Shown: positions 31,874 to 44,011, numbered from the stretch's first letter. The stretch: DNA of 64,000 nucleotides from Lumnitzera littorea (GCA_024138015.1 JAMXBB010000011.1:45780900-45844899); one strand, 5' to 3'. Notes: generated from the letters alone by a model not told the origin. Program-made: numbers and translations.

Positions 31874-34772
31874 AATAAGCAAGTCATTCGAGTTGTACGT
31901 AACCTGTACTATGCGAAGCAAGTAGGTAGTCTTAGTTAAACAGCACTTATGCTAAGTAAAGTGGGTGCACCTCTTACCCCCTACTTTCATTGTTGAATAT
32001 TCGACAATGAGAGTCAGTGTACGAGTGGGGCTTATAAGGCTTGTACCGTAATTGTCTTAAGTCTCTTTTAGATGTCATTACGCTTAGAGCACTGTGTATG
32101 AGCGAGTAGCTCATACTTATGACAATATAGAGGAATGTAATAGAGAGAATTTGTTACAATGCTAATAAGAAAGAGAAGGGGAACTTAGCCCAGATACGTA
32201 GGTTGTACTCGAATTCCCCATTATTAGAAGGGTGTCAAAACGTAGCTTAGCCACTTAGGTAATTCTTTTCATGTGAGTCGACAACTCATACCAACTTAGT
32301 TTGATATTATTCACTTTGGGTTGTACTGTATTACAACCATGTAGGTGCGGTCTACTTAGTCAATGCATAGAGTTATTGGCCTTATCTATGGCTAATTGAG
32401 AAAGCAAACTCTGGTCCAAAGGAGTACAAGTATCTTTGATTTGCTCAGCATCTACAGTGAGAAGCCTCAAGAATAAGAAATTGGTCGTCAAATAGATGCT
32501 TTTATCAACTTGGTAAAATGGCTTGGATGCTTCGCTGTTGTCATCTTGGGTTTGCTATAAATCAGGTTGTATGCGGCTCCATCTTATTCGGATTTGAGCC
32601 TCTTCTCGGCTATTTAGCACGATGCTTGAGCAATACCTCGGCAACTTGACACGGAGCTTAGAGTTCAAAGGTTCGTTGGAGTAGCTTGGTTGTAAGAAAC
32701 TTCAGTTGCTTATCAACATGTTGAATACTTGACCAGATGTTTGCAGAAGTTTAAGGAGACAGCTTGCTTAGTATAGAAAGTAAATCAGCAATTTGGCCAT
32801 TGAAATTAGTTGGCAAGAGCTAGCCATGGGGCTTAGTCAGCAGCCATGAAGAGTACTCCTCAGCCACTCGGCACAAGACTTCGCCACTGCGCATGATGGA
32901 GATCTAAATATAGGAGCCACTTTTCATTACCGTCAGATGAAGACATGGCTTGTGTGGAGCCTAGCAAATATTTACAGCCATTCGGCACGGAACTCCACCA
33001 CTCAGCATCTAGTCTTCTCAACCTCACAGATTTACATCCTGGCCAAGGATTACTTGGAATTTATGCTCGGCACAGTATTGCTCGGTAAGTTGACATTCGG
33101 TACAATATTGTACTACAGGGCCATTAAATTCAGTCGGTAATCGGGTTCTCAATGACAACTCGGCAATGGAGTAAAAGTGTGGCGTGCTCGGAGCTTGGCA
33201 AAGTTTCTCGGCTATGAACTGCTGGGTACTTGACAAGTAGGAAACTTGACTCGATAAAGGTGTTCAGGAGGCTTATCATCAATTCGACACTGGGAGGCAT
33301 GGATATATTACGGAACTTCAACTAGTCGACACTTTAGGCCCGTCCTTAGTTGCCATGAAGGAGTTTAAACAATTTCTTTTCGTTAAGAGGTGCTTGCCAG
33401 AGAAGCCAATCAGAGTTCGGCGTGGTGAGCATAGCTGCTGCGAACCCGACTGGGGCTAGCTCGGTAAGTGCAAACGATGGGTCGGCTAGTCAGCCACTAA
33501 AAATCAGTCGACAACAAAGTTTAGCCTCTTGGTAGTTTGAAGAGCTTGGTATGAACGTACTGCAGCTTGGAGAGCTCGGCATATGTGTTCAGGCTTAAAC
33601 TTAAGCAATTAACAATTCGGCTTGGCAATTGATCTTGTACACGATAGTTCGGTAGAAGCTATAAACACACAGCAGGCAAGCTATTACAACTGTTCGGGCA
33701 GAGTATCTTGTCAACTTATAAATTGAGAACATCCAGTAGCTTGGGACTATGAAGCTTGTATTAAAACATGCTATCCTTCTCGGCTTCGCTATTGGTTTTA
33801 TGCTATCCTTGTCGGCTCTGACAATTTGAAGTGCTCGGCTTCACAATATAGAGAAACTTAGATAAACTGTTTAGAGCCATAGATAATTGGTTCGACACTT
33901 GAGCATTACTCAATTCAAACACAAAACTCGGCATATCATGTGACAAACATCTTGAGTCAGCATGGTATCGGCAACACTTGCTCGGTAAGGAACTCGACTA
34001 TGAGCTCGGTGCTTATAGCTTGACTTAGGGATCACAACTTCTCAGTCCCAATCCGAATCCATACAAAAGTGACAACTCTGGTAGTGGCGTGATGGTAAGT
34101 CATTTGACCACCTTTGGTCTGCCTTCGGCATTGCAATTTGAGGAGTTCGAGCCTCCAACTTATTACATTCCCGGACTTTGTGGAAATGAGATAAACCATG
34201 CATTATGCATATCATCATAAGAACAAACTTGTTATGCTACTACTAGAGATCGAGTCCTTCACATGCTTCTAGCGAAGCTTTTCTTTGCAATTTACTATAT
34301 TCAGCATGATGAAGTCTCATATCTTCAAACTTTCAAGTCCAATCGTCATTCAAATTTTAGACTTCCATCTTCTTTAGGTCATAATTCCTCAATCCTCTAC
34401 TAACTAACAGCAAATATGAGGAGCCCTCGGTCACTCAAAGATGTAGTAGGAAATTATGACCTTGGTACTCAGTGAGAAGCGATGGTTACGCTCGAGAATG
34501 GTAGTTATCAACCATATAATGACGGTTGTCTAAGACCATTTTCTACTTTCATGACAATAGAAGTCATAAAGCGTCTAGAGATTTCTCCTTTACCCACATG
34601 TCACAAGAAGCATATGGAGGGGAAATACCAATGTCGAATTTCAACGCAAGAGCAAAGAGAAATGTTCTAGATTTCCAAATAAGCTAGCAAATGTTGAGTG
34701 AATATACTTAAATTACATAATTTTGAGGACTCCTTCAAAATTATCATGATGGGCTATATTCAAAATTATACA
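31874..34772 (-). other. Non-coding interior of the non-autonomous element
   Basis: 2.9 kb without a recognisable protein. From about 32570 to 34070 the plus strand has the word CTCGGCA/TTCGGCA/CTCGGTA about every 40-80 bp in otherwise unrelated sequence. Small ORFs (33024-33236 and 34482-34670) show no family likeness. Confidence 0.5.
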
Positions 34773-34792
34773 TTCCCACAGACGGCGCCAAT
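34773..34792 (-). other. Intact primer-binding site
   Basis: Minus strand ATTGGCGCCGTCTGTGGGAA abuts the 5' LTR. It is a familiar PBS text of plant Tat-related and large non-autonomous elements. It is intact, in contrast with the decayed PBS of the Ogre and Athila elements here. Confidence 0.75.
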
Positions 34793-35080
34793 TGTTGACA
34801 GGTGATTCTTGTTTCAATATACAAACACCTACAATACGGGAAAATGGCTATCGGGGGGTTCGTCGGAAGGTGCTTCGGCGTATCCACTGCAATGTTTAAG
34901 TTAGTTCCCTCATCATGTAGAGAGAGATATTGAAGAGTTATGGTGTTGAGAGAATGGAAGAGGGGCCCCTTACCTAGGGTCTTGGCTAGTACTTATAGTA
35001 AGTCTATAAGGATTGCTCTTAGACTAGGTCATTGGACCATATAAGCCTATATAACAATTATCTAAAAATGCTTATCAACA
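34793..35080 (-). repeat. 5' LTR of the non-autonomous element
   Basis: 288 bp. On the minus strand it starts TGTTGATAAG and ends CCTGTCAACA. Partner of 30551-30864. Confidence 0.85.
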
Positions 35081-35417
35081 TTAATAATATCGCTGAATAC
35101 GAAGCATGCATCATGGGACTCAAAATGGCCTTAGATAAAGATATTCAAGAATTAGAAGTGTATAGGGACTCCTTACTTATTATTGGCCAAGCTTAGGGAG
35201 AATACAAGACGAAGGATCCTAAACTAATACTTTATCACTAGCATTTGACTAAATTGATGGAGAAATTCAAAGAAATCACCTTCAATTATGTATCGAGGAC
35301 TCAGAATCAGTTTGTCAATACCTTAGCCACTCTTGCATCTATGATCCAAATATCTAACAGAGTCAAGATTCAACCTCTTACTATTGAAATTGAAGATAGG
35401 CTTACTTCTACTTGGTA
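35081..35417 (+). pseudogene. Second RNase H of Ogre2, C-terminal part
   Basis: Continues from 30550: NNIAEYEACIMGLKMALDKD, then QELEVYRDSLLIIGQA, ITFNYVSRTQNQFVNTLATL. Typical Tat-lineage wording. Two stops (GCTTAG, CACTAG) are present. Confidence 0.85.
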
Positions 35418-35539
35418 ATTGAGGGTAAGAATGACCAAAAGCCGTAGTACTATGATGTTGAGATATTCCTACAATAAGGCACATACCCTGAAGAAGCCGA
35501 GAAAAAGGATAGAAAGATGATTAGGAGATTGGCCACTCA

Positions 35540-36691
35540 ATTTTTAATAAGCGAGTCCACTTTATACCAGCGCTCTTTGGACATTACACTTTAAAGTATA
35601 TGGATGACAAGGAGGCTGAGATGTTAATGAAAGAAGTATATGAAGGAGTACGTAGCCCTTACATGAATGCTTACATGCTGGCTAAGAAAATTATCAGCCT
35701 AGGGTACTACTGGTCAATAATGGAAGGAGATTGCATCAAATACGTTAGGCATTATCGCTTATGCTAAGTTTATGCAAATAAGATAAACGCCCTGCCTCAA
35801 GAACTATACACACTCTCAATACCATAGCCTTTTTCAATGAGGGGCATAAATATCATTAGCTCGATTACTACATAAGCATCCAATGGGCATTACTTTATAT
35901 TGGTCGCCATCGACTACTTCAATAAATGGGTTGAGGCCTCACCTTGCTCAAGCGTTACTAAAGGGGTTGTAATTAAGTTCATCAAGAGAGATATCTTGGC
36001 TCGATACAGGACTCTAAAAATGATCATCACTGACAATAGCACCAATGTCAACAATAAGCTTATGTCAGAATTGTGCTGACAGTTCAGGATCATCCATAAG
36101 AACTCTACTCCTTATTAACCCCAAATAAATGGAACCATTGAAGCAGCCAACAAAAACCTCAAAAGAATCATTGAAAAAATGGTTGTTATGTATAAGGACT
36201 GGCATGAGATGTTGCCATTCGCGCTTATGGCCTATTGAACTTCCATCAGAACATCGATTGAGGCAACACCTTACTCTTTGGTATACGGTACTGAAGCAGT
36301 GTTACCAGTAGAGGTTGAGATCCTATCACTTAAGGTACTATCAGAAACTCAACTGGATAAAGATGATTGGGTAAAGAAACGCATCATGCAGTTGAATCTA
36401 ATTAACCAAAGGAGATTGACAGCCTTATGTCATAATCAGTGTTATCAATAGTGAATAGCTTGGGCTTTCAACAAAAGGGTACAACCCTGGAACTTCAAAG
36501 AGGCTAATCCAGTATTATGTAAGGCTCTCCCCAATGCACAAGACTTTAGAGGGAAATTTGCTCCCAATTACAGAGGCCCTTATGTCGTGAAGCGAGTATT
36601 ACTAGGAGGGGTTTTAATTTTGTCTCAAATGGATGGTCTAGAATTGAGAGACCTTATAAATGCTAACGTTGTAAAGTTGTACTATCCATGA
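35540..36691 (+). pseudogene. Integrase of Ogre2, first catalytic D replaced by N
   Basis: Zinc-binding part near 35590-35790 (AKKIISLGYYWSIMEGDCIK), core with RGINIIS where the family has G-x-D, so the first catalytic Asp is Asn; GHYFILVAIDYFNKWVEA; IITDN with the second Asp; GTIEAANKNLKRI with the Glu. C-terminal domain NYRGPYVVKRVLLGG and LYYP before TGA at 36689. Several TAG/TAA stops. Family call certain. Confidence 0.88.
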
Positions 36692-37396
36692 GAAGTCAAT
36701 GGAAATTTTTACTTAGGACATAAAGATACCAATCATTTTAAATGTCATTATGGTCTAATTTTCATTATCTGTAAGCAAAGTTGGTATCCTCGATCGTTGT
36801 TGATGTTAAAATAATCACCCTCTCCATTGAAAGGTCTAACTCCCCTTACTCCATTTAATCAAATCCATACACTAAAAACATAAGAAAAGTTGAGAAGTGA
36901 GATATAGGACAATGGTAATTGACAAAACTCTTTAAAATACTTTATTACAGATTTATCTCTTTCGACTGGGAGTTTTATTCTCTATTTTTTAGGGAAGTAC
37001 AAAATCCAAGTAAGCAATCACCTCACAGCAGATATCCATTGGTCGAGAATAAGGGTTTCAATTCATAAAAGTTCCAAAAAGACAAAAAATAGTGTGTGGC
37101 ATTTTGTATCGAGCTAATTTCCATGATTTCTTTAAAAGAATCGATGAAGTCTCAAACATTCTACATCAAGATCATTCAAGTTGACAACAAAGGATCAAAG
37201 TGCGGGCTAGTCAATTCTGATGGGGCTTTTCAAAAAAGGTTTGATAGTTTGGGCGTCATCAACAAAGACCAGGTAAGTACTTCCATACGATGTTAGCACA
37301 TTGGTTTTTCAACATTGCATATGCATTTAAATTATATGACCAATATTTCTACGAATCTATCTAGTCTTTTGATCCAACTCATAAGGCACTTTTCAA
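36692..37396 (+). other. 3'UTR of Ogre2 before the array
   Basis: 0.7 kb, AT-rich. A 66-codon ORF (37096-37296) shows no likeness to a known family. Confidence 0.5.
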
Positions 37397-37775
37397 TTTA
37401 GGGTCTAAGTTAGCTCTAAAAGTGCTTTGCCCACCATGGTTAGTTAGCTCGATCGAGTACGACCAAGCTTTCTCATTCAGTTTAAGGTCTTAGCCAGCTT
37501 TAAGAGCGCTTTGCTTGCTTTGGTTAGTTAGCTCATTAAAGTATGACCAAGTTTTCTCATTCGATTTAGGGTCTTAGCAAGCTCTAAGAGCACTTTGCCC
37601 ACCTTAGTTAGTTAACTCATTAGGGCATAACCAAGTTTTCTCATTCCTTTTAAGGCCTTAGCCAACTCAGGGAGCGCTTCGCCCGTTTCATCTCATTTCC
37701 TCAACTCATAATAGCACGACCAAACTTTAATTCTTCTTTCAGCTTTTTGGCTAGCTCTTAAAGCGCGACCTCTCT
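37397..37775 (+). repeat. 84-bp tandem array in the Ogre2 3'UTR
   Basis: Three complete 84-bp units (37397, 37481, 37565) plus a diverged fourth and partial fifth. Each has TTTAGGGTCTTAGC, GCTCTAAGAGCGCTTTGC, then GGTTAGTTAGCTC and CCAAGTTTTCTCATTC. The hairpin GCTC-TAA-GAGC recalls GCTC-N4-GAGC of the Ogre1 units, and 84 is twice about 42. Confidence 0.88.
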
Positions 37776-37916
37776 CTTCACCAAAATCCCTGGTAGACAA
37801 GCCCTAGGATAGCTAGCTAACTAGTTAGCCGTAATACTTCTTAGGACAAAATCCACCCCTAAGGTAAAAATGGAGTCGCTATTATCTTTATGGCAAAGTT
37901 TTACTCAAACTTCACT

Positions 37917-37931
37917 ATAAAGAGGGGTAGC
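37917..37931 (+). other. Polypurine tract of Ogre2
   Basis: ATAAAGAGGGGTAGC lies right before TGTA (37932), the start of the 3' LTR. Confidence 0.75.
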
Positions 37932-37935
37932 TGTA
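37932..37935 (+). repeat. First four bases of the Ogre2 3' LTR
   Basis: TGTA after the purine tract. The LTR resumes at 47718 (TATAGACTCCTC). The Athila-type insertion duplicated CTGTA (37931-37935) as CTATA (47717-47721), with one change. Confidence 0.78.
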
Positions 37936-39343
37936 TGATTCACTTAAACTATATATATATTAAATTGTGAATACTCTAGCAAGTATACTGGGTCAGAATC
38001 AAGTAATATAGAGCAAGTATAGTTGTCGTTCCCTCAAAGATTATAATATTACTAAACCTATGATAGTTCTTATCAATATTCAGGCAATCAAAAATAGATT
38101 AACTAATCAAATAACTATACTAAAACTATTGAAAAGAAAATAACTATATAATTTCTAAAACTAAGCAATCAATTGACAATTGTGGGAAAAACAGAATCTA
38201 CCCTAGATTATGCAAATCAAATTGTTATCATGTTATATAGATTATTAACTATATGGTCATTCAAGTGAAATTACTGTATCTTAAAACTTAAGGATTTAAA
38301 CCCCTAACTAATCAGTCAGCTCTCACATCTCCAATTAACAATGGACTCTAAATTACAATCAGATATCTCCCAATACTATGATTATTTAATGTTCTAAATC
38401 AATTATTCCTAATGTCTTAGCGAATAATCAATCGCCAAACATTGCATTAATCTTTAGATAATTTCTAATTAATTCAATTAACGTTACTTCTACATTAATT
38501 AATCAAATTAACCTAGAATTTCTAACAAACCCTATATCAACTCTCATATCATTAGGGTTTCTAACAATTATAATCAACTAAACAACTATAATTGAAATCA
38601 TAGAAATTACAATTATGAATCATCCCTATATCTATTTATCCTATAACATAAACATAATTATCATCTTAACTATCTAGGGTTTCATCAATTTGTACAAATA
38701 AATTTAGCTAATCATGGAATTTGAAACAAAAGTGCAACTACTAATTGAAATTGCAAGGAAATTCATAATCAAAAGCATGAATAATTAACAGAATTGCATA
38801 AATATAATTAAAATCAATGTCACCAATTCTATAATTGAAAAAGATGAACTTCAATTGCTACCAAAACTTAGTCTCCACAGCAAAAGCAAAAGCAAAATCT
38901 TCTCAATGATCTAAGCGATTCTATAAAAGAATTCTTCAAAAACTATCTAATGACTATTCTATGACTCTCTAAGTTTTAGGAAAATGTGTGTCTTTAAAAA
39001 AACAAAAGTCTTTTAAACGGTAAAACATAAGGCTATTTATAAGAAACACTAGGGTTAGCTCACGTAAGGCTTTTTTTTAATAAAGGCCGGTGGTGTAGAC
39101 TTCATGGCTGGTGACGTAGACTCTAAAGGCCGCCGGTGTAATTGTAGGCGGGCTGTGTTGAATTCTAAATTGCAAATTGTTGATTTGAACTTCGTTCATT
39201 TGCGTAAAACTCCTCAAAATCGTTTGTATTTCCTAAAATGTTCAAATCAAAATAATTAGATACCATTTCTTAATAATTTTTATAAAATCAATAATAATTT
39301 ATTTAATTTGCACATTTTAAACATGAAAAATATGCCTTTATTA
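37936..39343 (-). repeat. 3' LTR of the Athila-type element
   Basis: 1408 bp, aligned over its length with 46248-47716. It has a TATA box on the minus strand (39031-39043, CTTATAAATAGCC) and about two GGTGACGTAGACT-type short repeats near 39085-39145, where the other LTR has three to four. Confidence 0.88.
39031..39043 (-). promoter_or_regulatory. TATA box of the Athila LTR
   Basis: CTTATAAATAGCC on the minus strand, conserved at 47350-47362 in the 5' LTR. Confidence 0.6.
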
Positions 39344-39362
39344 ACTCCCCTACACTTGAACT
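39344..39362 (-). other. Polypurine tract of the Athila-type element
   Basis: Minus strand AAGTGTAGGGGAGT before TAATAAAG. Upstream text TTGAGGACAAGCAAAAGTTC is common in Athila 3' ends. Confidence 0.75.
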
Positions 39363-40715
39363 TTTGCTTGTCCTCAAGCAAAATAAACAAAACTAAAGAA
39401 ATCTATCATTGAAAATACAAATTTTTCAATTGCTAAACCAAGACATCTGATATATCACACTTTCAAACTTACTAATTTATAACACCCACTGCTTGAACCA
39501 AACTAAAATATATGATCAGAGTACTACAATCGAAATTAACTAGCTACTCTAGAGAAAACAAATTTTGATCCAAGCATTTAACCTAGGATTTCTATTTCAA
39601 AAGTAGATATTGGAAAAACACCCATTTAAACTTCACAGCTATTAGCAAACATATTATTGCTCTAATTATTTTGACAAACAAGTTAACAAAGTAGTGGAAG
39701 CATATGGTATCTACTCTATCCCTAGGTTTTCTTCCTTTTTTATTACAAGCCTTAATTTATTTCTTGAATTGCACTCAAAATTTCCATTTTCCATTCTCAT
39801 TCTTTTTTCTTTCTTTTTTTTTTCTTTTTAGTTCAGATACTAAACTTTTGCCTTTTTGCTCTTCTCGTTATAGTGAGTACATTGAGTCAGCATATCTTGA
39901 GCTCATCACCCAAGTGGCCAGGTTTTAAAGGGACCCCTACGAACTCTTCTTCACTTTAACATTCAAGTTAGGATACTCTTAGCTCAATTTCTTAAGTTAT
40001 TAGAGCAAAAGCTCTCATTTCATCCCTTTTTGAATGCTCACTAAAATTTTTCAGACTTCTTTTATAGGAATCACTGAGTTTAAAGCTTCACTTACTTCTT
40101 TCACTAAGTGTTAAAGTGCCATTAAAATAACTAAAAAGACCATAGACTAATTAACTTTGCATAGAAGTGAACCTGTTTACTTTTCACTTAAGGACTCGAC
40201 CAACTCTTAAATTTCAAATTCTAAGGCTAAAAACTAGGTAAATTAGGTTACTCAAGATTGACTAATTAATTTTAACTGAGTACAAAAATCTCAACATTAG
40301 TGAGTGGGGCACCTTAGTGAGTCAACTATTCAAATCACAATCAAATGCTATCAACAAATTTTTCTTTATATAATCTCTAGATTCCAAACAAGTAATTCAA
40401 AATTTTGAAAAAAAAAACTGGCATAAACATTGCCAAATACTTAAGAACAAGAAAAGTTCAAGCTGATAGGAAAGTATAACTATCTATAAACAAAAACTGG
40501 CATCAAAATTGATATTCAATTCCTATATTTCCTTCCCCCCACTTTAGAATAGACAATGTCCACACTATCTTTTATTCAATATTCAAGAGGAAATAAAAAT
40601 TCACAGCAATAAGAAATGAAAAATTGGTACTCCCCTAGATTTAAATTTTTAGCAACAAGGAAAATTCTAAGTATAAGATCATTGTTAGCATAGAATTCAA
40701 ATCTGACCTATCTCA
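39363..40715 (-). other. Region between integrase and 3' LTR of the Athila-type element
   Basis: 1.35 kb where many Athila elements have an envelope-like ORF. I see no such ORF; the sequence is AT-rich with a T-rich tract at 39803-39831. Deleted or decayed. Confidence 0.45.
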
Positions 40716-42149
40716 TCAAACACAAAGAAACATGAAATAGCAAAGATAGCATAAAAGTGCACTCAAGAATATATAGAATTCATGATCTAGAGTTACCCAA
40801 ACAGATGGGTATGTTCTTTTTTTTTTATATATGTAATAATAAAAAAATAATAATAGTAATAAATAAGAAAAAAAAAATAGTTTGGTTAGGTATTTCAAAT
40901 GGCCCATGTTTTCTCCTTCAAAATAGTGTTTGAGGAGATGACCATTTAACTTGAAAGTGCAATTGGCTCCTGCTTTTAACTTAACTATACCATAAGGAAA
41001 AACACTAGCTATTTCAAATGGCCCAAACCATTGAGATTTTAACTTACCTAGGAGTAGCTTCAATTGAGAGTTGTACAATAATACTTTTTGACCAAGCACG
41101 AACTCCTGCTATTAAATGTTCTTGTCATGCCATCGCTCGGCTCTCTCCTTGTAGATCTTAGCGTTTTCATAAGCTTCTTCTCTAATCTCATCTAGCTAGT
41201 TCAATTAGAGTAATCTCTTTTCACCTGTAACTTGTAAATCAAAGTTAAGGTATTTTATGGCCCAATAAGCCTTGTGCTCGAGCTCTACAAGTAGGTGACA
41301 TAACTTACCATATATGATTTTGTATAGAGACGTTCCTATAAGGGTTTTAAAAGCTGTCCTTTAAGCCCACAATACATCATCGAGTTTTAAAAACTAATCT
41401 TTCCTAAATGCATTGATAGTCTTTTCTAGGATACGCTTTATTTCCCTATTGGACACCTCAACTTGTCCACAAGTTTGTGGATGATATGGGGTGGCAATTT
41501 TATGAGTGACTCCATGTTTTGTTAACAATTTTTGGAACTACTGATTGCAAAAATGTAACCCCCCCCCCCCCCATCACTTATAATAGCCCTGGGTACCTTA
41601 AACCTAGAAAAAATGTTCTTTTTCAAAAATTTAATTACAACTCTAGCATCATTAGTTTGTAGAGCAACTACTTCTATCCATTTGAACACATAATCTACTA
41701 CTAGAAGTATATATTTGTTTGAAAAAGATAAAGGGAAAGCACCCATGAAGTTTATTCCCCACACATCAAAAAGTTTAATTACCATAATATTGTTTTGCGG
41801 TAACTCATGTCTTCTAGAAATATTCTCAATCCTTTGGCATTAAGCACAAGACATAACATAATTCTTGAAACCACTAAACAAACTAAGTCAGTAAAATCTA
41901 CAAGATAAAATTTTAGTTGCAATTCTTTCTACACCAAAGTAGCCTCCTACTTCTTTAGAATGATAGTACTAAATTATGCTAAGTTGTTTTGTTTCTGGTA
42001 CACAATGTTTAATTACTTAGTCAGCACAACTTTTAAACATATACGATTCATCCTAGAAATAAAATTTTACATCATGTAAAAACTCCTTTTTCTTTTAAAA
42101 TGGGAAATCGTATGGTATGATCTTACTAGCTAGGTAATTGACAATATCA
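40716..42149 (-). pseudogene. Integrase of the Athila-type element, catalytic D replaced by N
   Basis: From right to left: zinc part (VMSCA...CQRIENISRR), core VWGINFMGAFPLS with Asn for the first catalytic Asp, YILLVVDYVFKWIEVVALQT, RAIISDGG with the second Asp, then a run of 14 G (minus strand) that shifts the frame, and the C-terminal domain KLKSQWFGPFEIASVFPYG and TFKLNGHLLKHY. Frame is open at 41785-41522 and 41099-40716. Confidence 0.88.
41559..41572 (-). repeat. 14-G (minus) homopolymer in the integrase
   Basis: GATG then 14 G (C on plus) replaces the usual ISDGGSHF codons. A short G run probably expanded, shifting the frame. Length may be an assembly error. Confidence 0.7.
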
Positions 42150-42840
42150 GCATACCAAGGTAACCCTTAGATCTCTAATACATACAATTGTTCATCAGTG
42201 AACTTTTCATTAATGGGTGTCTCTAAACACTCAAATTATAAACAAGATAAATGATCAGCAGTTACGTTTTCAGTTCCCTTTTTATCTCTAATTTCAAGGT
42301 CAAATTCTTGCAGTAATAAGATCCAACAAATTAACTTAAGGTTTAGCATCAGCTTTAGCAAACAAATATTTTAGAGCAACATGGTCTATGTATACTATGA
42401 TCTTAGAACCTATGAGATAAGGCCTAACTTGTCACAAGCAAATATTACTACTAAAGTTCTTTCTCTGTTGTGGCATAGTTTCTCTGCACCTCATTTAAGG
42501 TTCTATTTGTATAGTATGTAACATGAAATAACTAACCTTTCCTCTGCCTAACTATTGCTCCTACAGCATAGTCGTTGGTGTTACACATCATCTCGAAAGG
42601 GAGCTCCCAATCAGGTGCAACAATCACTGGTGCCGAAGTAAACTTCTCTTTTAATAGATTGAATGCCTGCAAACAACTGTCATAAAAAACAAACGTAGAA
42701 TCCTTTTCAAGTAAATTACAAAGAGGTCTAGAGATTTTAGAGAAGTTCTTAATAAATCTCCTGTAGAAGCCAGCATGCCTTAGGAAGCTTCTGACTCCTT
42801 TGATGGAAGTAGGTGGTGGTAGCTTCCCTATTATCTCCAC
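42150..42840 (-). pseudogene. RNase H of the Athila-type element
   Basis: Connection text SIKGVRSFLRHAGFYRRFIK (just 20 residues), then SAPVIVAPDWELPFEMMCNT, DYAVGAIVRQRKG (42840-42532). A break follows, then TLNEVQRNYATTEKEL-like and YTDHVALKYLFAKA text to about 42320. The family is safe; the 3' half is decayed. Confidence 0.8.
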
Positions 42841-43800
42841 TTTGGCTCTGTTTACTTTAATCCCCTTTTTTTGATACCTTGTAACCTAAGACTATTCCCT
42901 CTCCTACTATAAAATGGCATTTTTGCCAATATAGAAGTAGATTAGTCTCTTTATACCTTCTAAGCACACAACCTAAATTAATCAAACATAAATCAAATGA
43001 CTTCCCAAAGACAGAGAAATCATCCATAAATATTTCAGTAAAATCTTTTAATATGTCAAAGAATATAGACATCGTGCATCTTTGAAAAGTAGTGGGTGCA
43101 TTACAGAGACCAAAGGGCAATCTCTTAAAGGCAAAAGTGCCATAAGGACATGTAAAGGTGGTTTTCTCTTGGTCCTCGGGTACGATATGAATTTGATTAT
43201 AACCAAAATATCCATCTAAAAACAATAGTAATCATGCCTTGAAAGTTTTTCTAACATCTAATCTATGAAAGGGAGTGGGAAGTAGTTTTTACGGGTGACA
43301 TCATTCAGTTTTCTATAATCTATGCAAACTCTCCACCCAATCACAATGCGAGTAAGGATTAGCTCATTATCCTCATTTTTCACCATAGTCATACCACCCT
43401 TTTTTTTACACTACCTAAACGGGACTAACTCACTTACTATCTAAGATAGGGTAAATAATACCTACATCCAGCAATGTAAGTCCTTCTTTCTTCACTACCT
43501 CCTTGAGAGTTGGGTTAAGTTGTCTCTATGGTTATACTATGGGTTCGCACTCCGCCTCAAACAATATCTTGTGAGTGTAAATTAAGGGACTAATCCCCTT
43601 AATATCGGCAATGGTCCACCCAATGGCTTTTTTATACTCTCTTAGAACTCCTAGAAGTTGTTTCTCTTGGTCACCTATTAAAGAAGAAGAGATAATTATT
43701 GGAAAAGTATCATTTGTTCCGAGATAAGCATATTTTAAATGACTAAGTAAAGGTTTAAGTTCAAGCACCGTGGGTTGTGTCAATGATAGGACTGGCATCT
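42841..43800 (-). pseudogene. Reverse transcriptase of the Athila-type element
   Basis: N-terminal linker 43798-43532 (LSHLKYAYLGTNDTFPIIIS; LLGVLREYKKAIGWTIADI), then VCIDYRKLND near 43310, FLDGYFGYNQIHIVPEDQEK and FAFKRLPFGLCNAPTTFQRC, and the catalytic EIFMDDFSVFGKSFD. FMDD is the usual Athila form of YxDD. Breaks lie near 43530 and 43230. Confidence 0.88.
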
Positions 43801-44011
43801 TCTCACTGGTGCCTAGTTATTCATAATATTGAGCTTTAATTTCTAACACCTATTCCTTGCCTTCTTCTTTAGTCTTTTTGTCATCGCTCCAATCATCTAG
43901 ATCCCTAAGAACTGATTCCATGGTATTCATTCTTGCTTTCTCTTCTATAGACTCATAGATAATCTCATCAAAAATATCAATAGCGTAACAGGATTTGCAA
44001 TCATCAAAGTA

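Larger units (their letters stand above)
30551..35080 (-). mobile_element. Non-autonomous LTR element (LARD-like) in Ogre2
   Basis: 4530 bp between LTRs of 314 and 288 bp with ends TGTTGACAGG and TTAACA/TCAACA. The flanks are CTAAT (30546-30550) and TTAAT (35081-35085), a target duplication with one mismatch. Orientation comes from the PBS (34773-34792, minus ATTGGCGCCGTCTGTGGGAA) and the purine tract (30865-30886, minus strand). No gag or pol domain is visible inside. It would need proteins of an autonomous relative with the same PBS, probably a Tat-type element; that is inference. Confidence 0.85.

Noticed and set aside
31288..31921. Overlapping minus-strand ORFs rich in Ser/Leu/Ala
   Set aside because: They are translations of the 18-bp minisatellite, which is open in several frames on both strands.
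39704..39928. 74-codon plus-strand ORF with hydrophobic start
   Set aside because: Antisense to the Athila-type element, T-rich low complexity; not an envelope-like gene.
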